DNA of 14,675 nt, from contig JAEZDF010000112.1 in assembly GCA_023429685.1 (NCBI GenBank), positions 1-14,675 on the forward strand. The letters are read 5' to 3'. The translations under genes were made by a program, and so were the position numbers. This DNA is from Bacillota bacterium. Lineage in GTDB: Bacteria; Bacillota; Clostridia; Oscillospirales; Ruminococcaceae. The notes beneath the pieces were generated by a model that searched no databases, was not told the origin of the DNA, and worked only from the letters and a program-made list of their open reading frames with translations. Positions 13,406 through 14,675 of the stretch are shown here, piece after piece; within the stretch, counting starts at the first letter, position 1, and the number at the start of each line of letters is the position of its first letter.

Positions 13406-14596
13406 CAGATAGCCGGAATCATCGCGGAGTACAACCCGTTTCATAACGGACACGCTTACCAAATTCGCACTGCGCGCACAATGGGCGCGTCGCATATCGT
13501 CGCGGTTATGGGCGGCTCATTTACCCAGCGCGGCGAGTGTGCTGCCATCGATAAGTTTACCCGCGCAAAAGCCGCACTACTTGGTGGCGTGGATCTGGTG
13601 ATAGAACTACCACTTGCTTATGCCGTTTCTTCCGCCGAGCGCTTTGCGTATGGCGGTGTCGCCCTGCTCGATGCACTCGGCTGTGTGGACACCTTGGTGT
13701 TTGGCAGTGAGTGTGGCAATACGCAGTTGCTCACCGCCGCAGCAAAGGCGGTGGACGACCCCGCGTTTGGCTCCGCATTAAAGGGGTATCTTGACCGAGG
13801 GCTTGTGTTCCCAAAGGCTAGGCAGCTTGCGCTCGGCGACACGATGGGCGTGACCGGCGCGGCGGTTTTGGAGCAGCCGAACAACATCCTGGGCATCGAG
13901 TACATCAAGTGGCTGCTTCGCCTAGGCAGCCCGATTTCCCCCCTCACCATCGCGCGCACCGGGGTGGGGCACGAAAGCCAAGATGCGTCAGGACACATCG
14001 CCTCCGCGTCGCTGATACGCAAGCTGATGCACACGGGGGATAGGTGGCGCGACTTCGTTTTGCCCGAGACGGCCGCATTATATGCCGAGGTGGTGGCAAA
14101 GGGGTATGCCCCTTGTTCACTCGCAAGGCTTGAGCGCGCCGTCCTTGCACGGCTGCGCACCATAAGCAAAGAGGAGCTGCTCACCCTGCCCGATGTGACC
14201 GAAGGTCTTGAGGGGCGGATTATAAAGGCGGCAAAAACCGCAACAAGCCTCGATGAGCTGTACCTACACACCAAAACAAAACGATACACCCTTTCGCGCA
14301 TCCGCCGAATTGTGCTGTGTGCCTTTCTCGGCGTCTCATCCGAGCTACAGCTGCAAAGCCCGCCTTATATTCGGGTAATCGGCTTTAATCGCCGCGGCAA
14401 AGAGGTTCTAGCCCGCGCAAAGGACACCGCCACGCTACCGATTAGAACGGGGCTTGCGCGATGCGCCGAGGGTTCCGAAACAGCGGCGCGGTTTGCCGCA
14501 CTCGAATCGGCGGCGACCGACGTGTTTGCGCTGTGCTCAGAGCAAATACGTGCGTGCAGTCTTGACTTTACGGCAAAGCCTGTCATAATGGAATAG
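13403..14596 (+). CDS. tmcAL: tRNA(Met) cytidine acetate ligase (TmcAL/YlbM family)
   Basis: TmcAL enzymes form N4-acetylcytidine at the wobble C34 of elongator tRNA-Met, using ATP and free acetate through an acetyl-adenylate. The nucleotidyltransferase-like N terminus is clear: GIIAEYNPFHNGH at residues 5-17 with HNGH at 14-17, then VMGGSFTQRGECAAIDKFTR (35-54), DLVIELP (64-70) and FGSE (100-103). Later NNILGIEYIKWL and SASLIRKLM are also family-like. With the GTG at 13403 the product has 397 residues, close to the roughly 400 usual for the family, and starts MQIAGIIAEYNPF as relatives do; ATG 13388 would add five residues. Divergent from ackA, whose reaction produces or consumes the acetate this enzyme needs. 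The product was long annotated only as a nucleotidyltransferase. Confidence 0.93.
   Translation: MQIAGIIAEYNPFHNGHAYQIRTARTMGASHIVAVMGGSFTQRGECAAIDKFTRAKAALLGGVDLVIELPLAYAVSSAERFAYGGVALLDALGCVDTLVFGSECGNTQLLTAAAKAVDDPAFGSALKGYLDRGLVFPKARQLALGDTMGVTGAAVLEQPNNILGIEYIKWLLRLGSPISPLTIARTGVGHESQDASGHIASASLIRKLMHTGDRWRDFVLPETAALYAEVVAKGYAPCSLARLERAVLARLRTISKEELLTLPDVTEGLEGRIIKAAKTATSLDELYLHTKTKRYTLSRIRRIVLCAFLGVSSELQLQSPPYIRVIGFNRRGKEVLARAKDTATLPIRTGLARCAEGSETAARFAALESAATDVFALCSEQIRACSLDFTAKPVIME
14562..14589 (+). promoter_or_regulatory. Candidate promoter at the end of tmcAL for the next gene
   Basis: TTGACT (14562-14567) and CATAAT (14584-14589) are spaced by 16 bases, each with one mismatch to consensus. 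They lie inside the last codons of tmcAL and would start a transcript near 14596 leading to the gene at 14668. A small CGCCG (14629-14633)/CGGCG (14649-14653) stem precedes its ribosome binding site. Confidence 0.5.
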
Positions 14597-14667
14597 GTAA
14601 ATATTATCTTGTTTTTACTTATTTTTAACGCCGCGGCAGCAGCCGTTACGGCGAAAGGAGCATGACT

Positions 14668-14675
14668 ATGTCTGT
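14668..14675 (+). CDS. Start of a further gene, cut by the window edge
   Basis: AAAGGAG (14654-14660) is followed after seven bases by ATG 14668, reading Met-Ser-Val before the window ends. An in-frame ATG at 14662 is only one base from the site and is less likely. Nothing can be said about the product. Confidence 0.55.

Noticed and set aside
13618..14301. 227-codon - strand frame opposite tmcAL
   Set aside because: It is a Ser/Pro/Arg-rich shadow of a conserved gene and has no start signal.
1..14675. tRNA, rRNA, CRISPR array, insertion sequence or prophage genes
   Set aside because: I looked through the gaps and found no cloverleaf, rRNA segment, transposase, integrase or terminal repeats.

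Overview
The window looks like chromosomal DNA from a Gram-positive anaerobe of the class Clostridia, probably near Oscillospiraceae/Ruminococcaceae. The signs are strong purine-rich ribosome binding sites (AAAGGAGG types) before almost every gene, sigma-A-like promoters, fermentation enzymes (class II fumarase, a short bacterial malic enzyme, acetate kinase), the Firmicutes-type tRNA acetate ligase TmcAL, and several zinc-ribbon membrane proteins of a kind common in Firmicutes. Third codon positions are rich in G and C. The taxon is an inference from gene content and not a measured placement.

Layout. (1) Positions 1-2840, + strand: a two-gene malate operon, fumC and then a malic enzyme, with a clear promoter at 32-60 and a 12-bp stem terminator at 2791-2840. 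The two enzymes interconvert fumarate, malate and pyruvate. (2) Positions 2859-4152, - strand: an MFS transporter with its own promoter and a leader holding an inverted repeat and a five-codon upstream ORF that overlaps the start codon. (3) Positions 4171-9885, - strand: a compact six-gene run that is the most unusual part of the window. In transcription order it encodes a 99-aa PH-like protein, a zinc-ribbon plus PH-like protein, a multi-pass membrane protein with a Pro-rich tail and a C-terminal zinc ribbon, a zinc-ribbon/Pro-rich/single-TM protein with an outer beta domain, a two-TM protein with a PH-like tail, and a 786-aa double-zinc-ribbon single-TM protein with a large outer portion. 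It ends at a strong terminator (4171-4194). (4) Positions 10217-11767, + strand: a 516-aa HTH regulator divergent from that run, behind a 331-bp region carrying promoters, inverted repeats and three copies of the octamer TGCAACAA/TTGTTGCA. (5) Positions 11777-13043, - strand: ackA, whose terminator is shared with the regulator. (6) Positions 13403-14596, + strand: tmcAL, divergent from ackA through overlapping promoters. The first codons of a further gene lie at the right edge.

How the parts may work together. Fumarase, malic enzyme and acetate kinase belong to fermentative C4/C2 metabolism. TmcAL consumes acetate and ATP, and acetate kinase interconverts acetate/ATP with acetyl phosphate/ADP, so their adjacency makes biochemical sense. 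The zinc-ribbon run resembles, in architecture only, the Firmicutes zinc-ribbon/TM/outer-domain proteins TcaA and YvbJ. I infer an envelope-associated sensing or scaffolding complex under control of the neighbouring regulator, but nothing in the sequence gives a biochemical activity. This run with its regulator is the best candidate for an undescribed system here.
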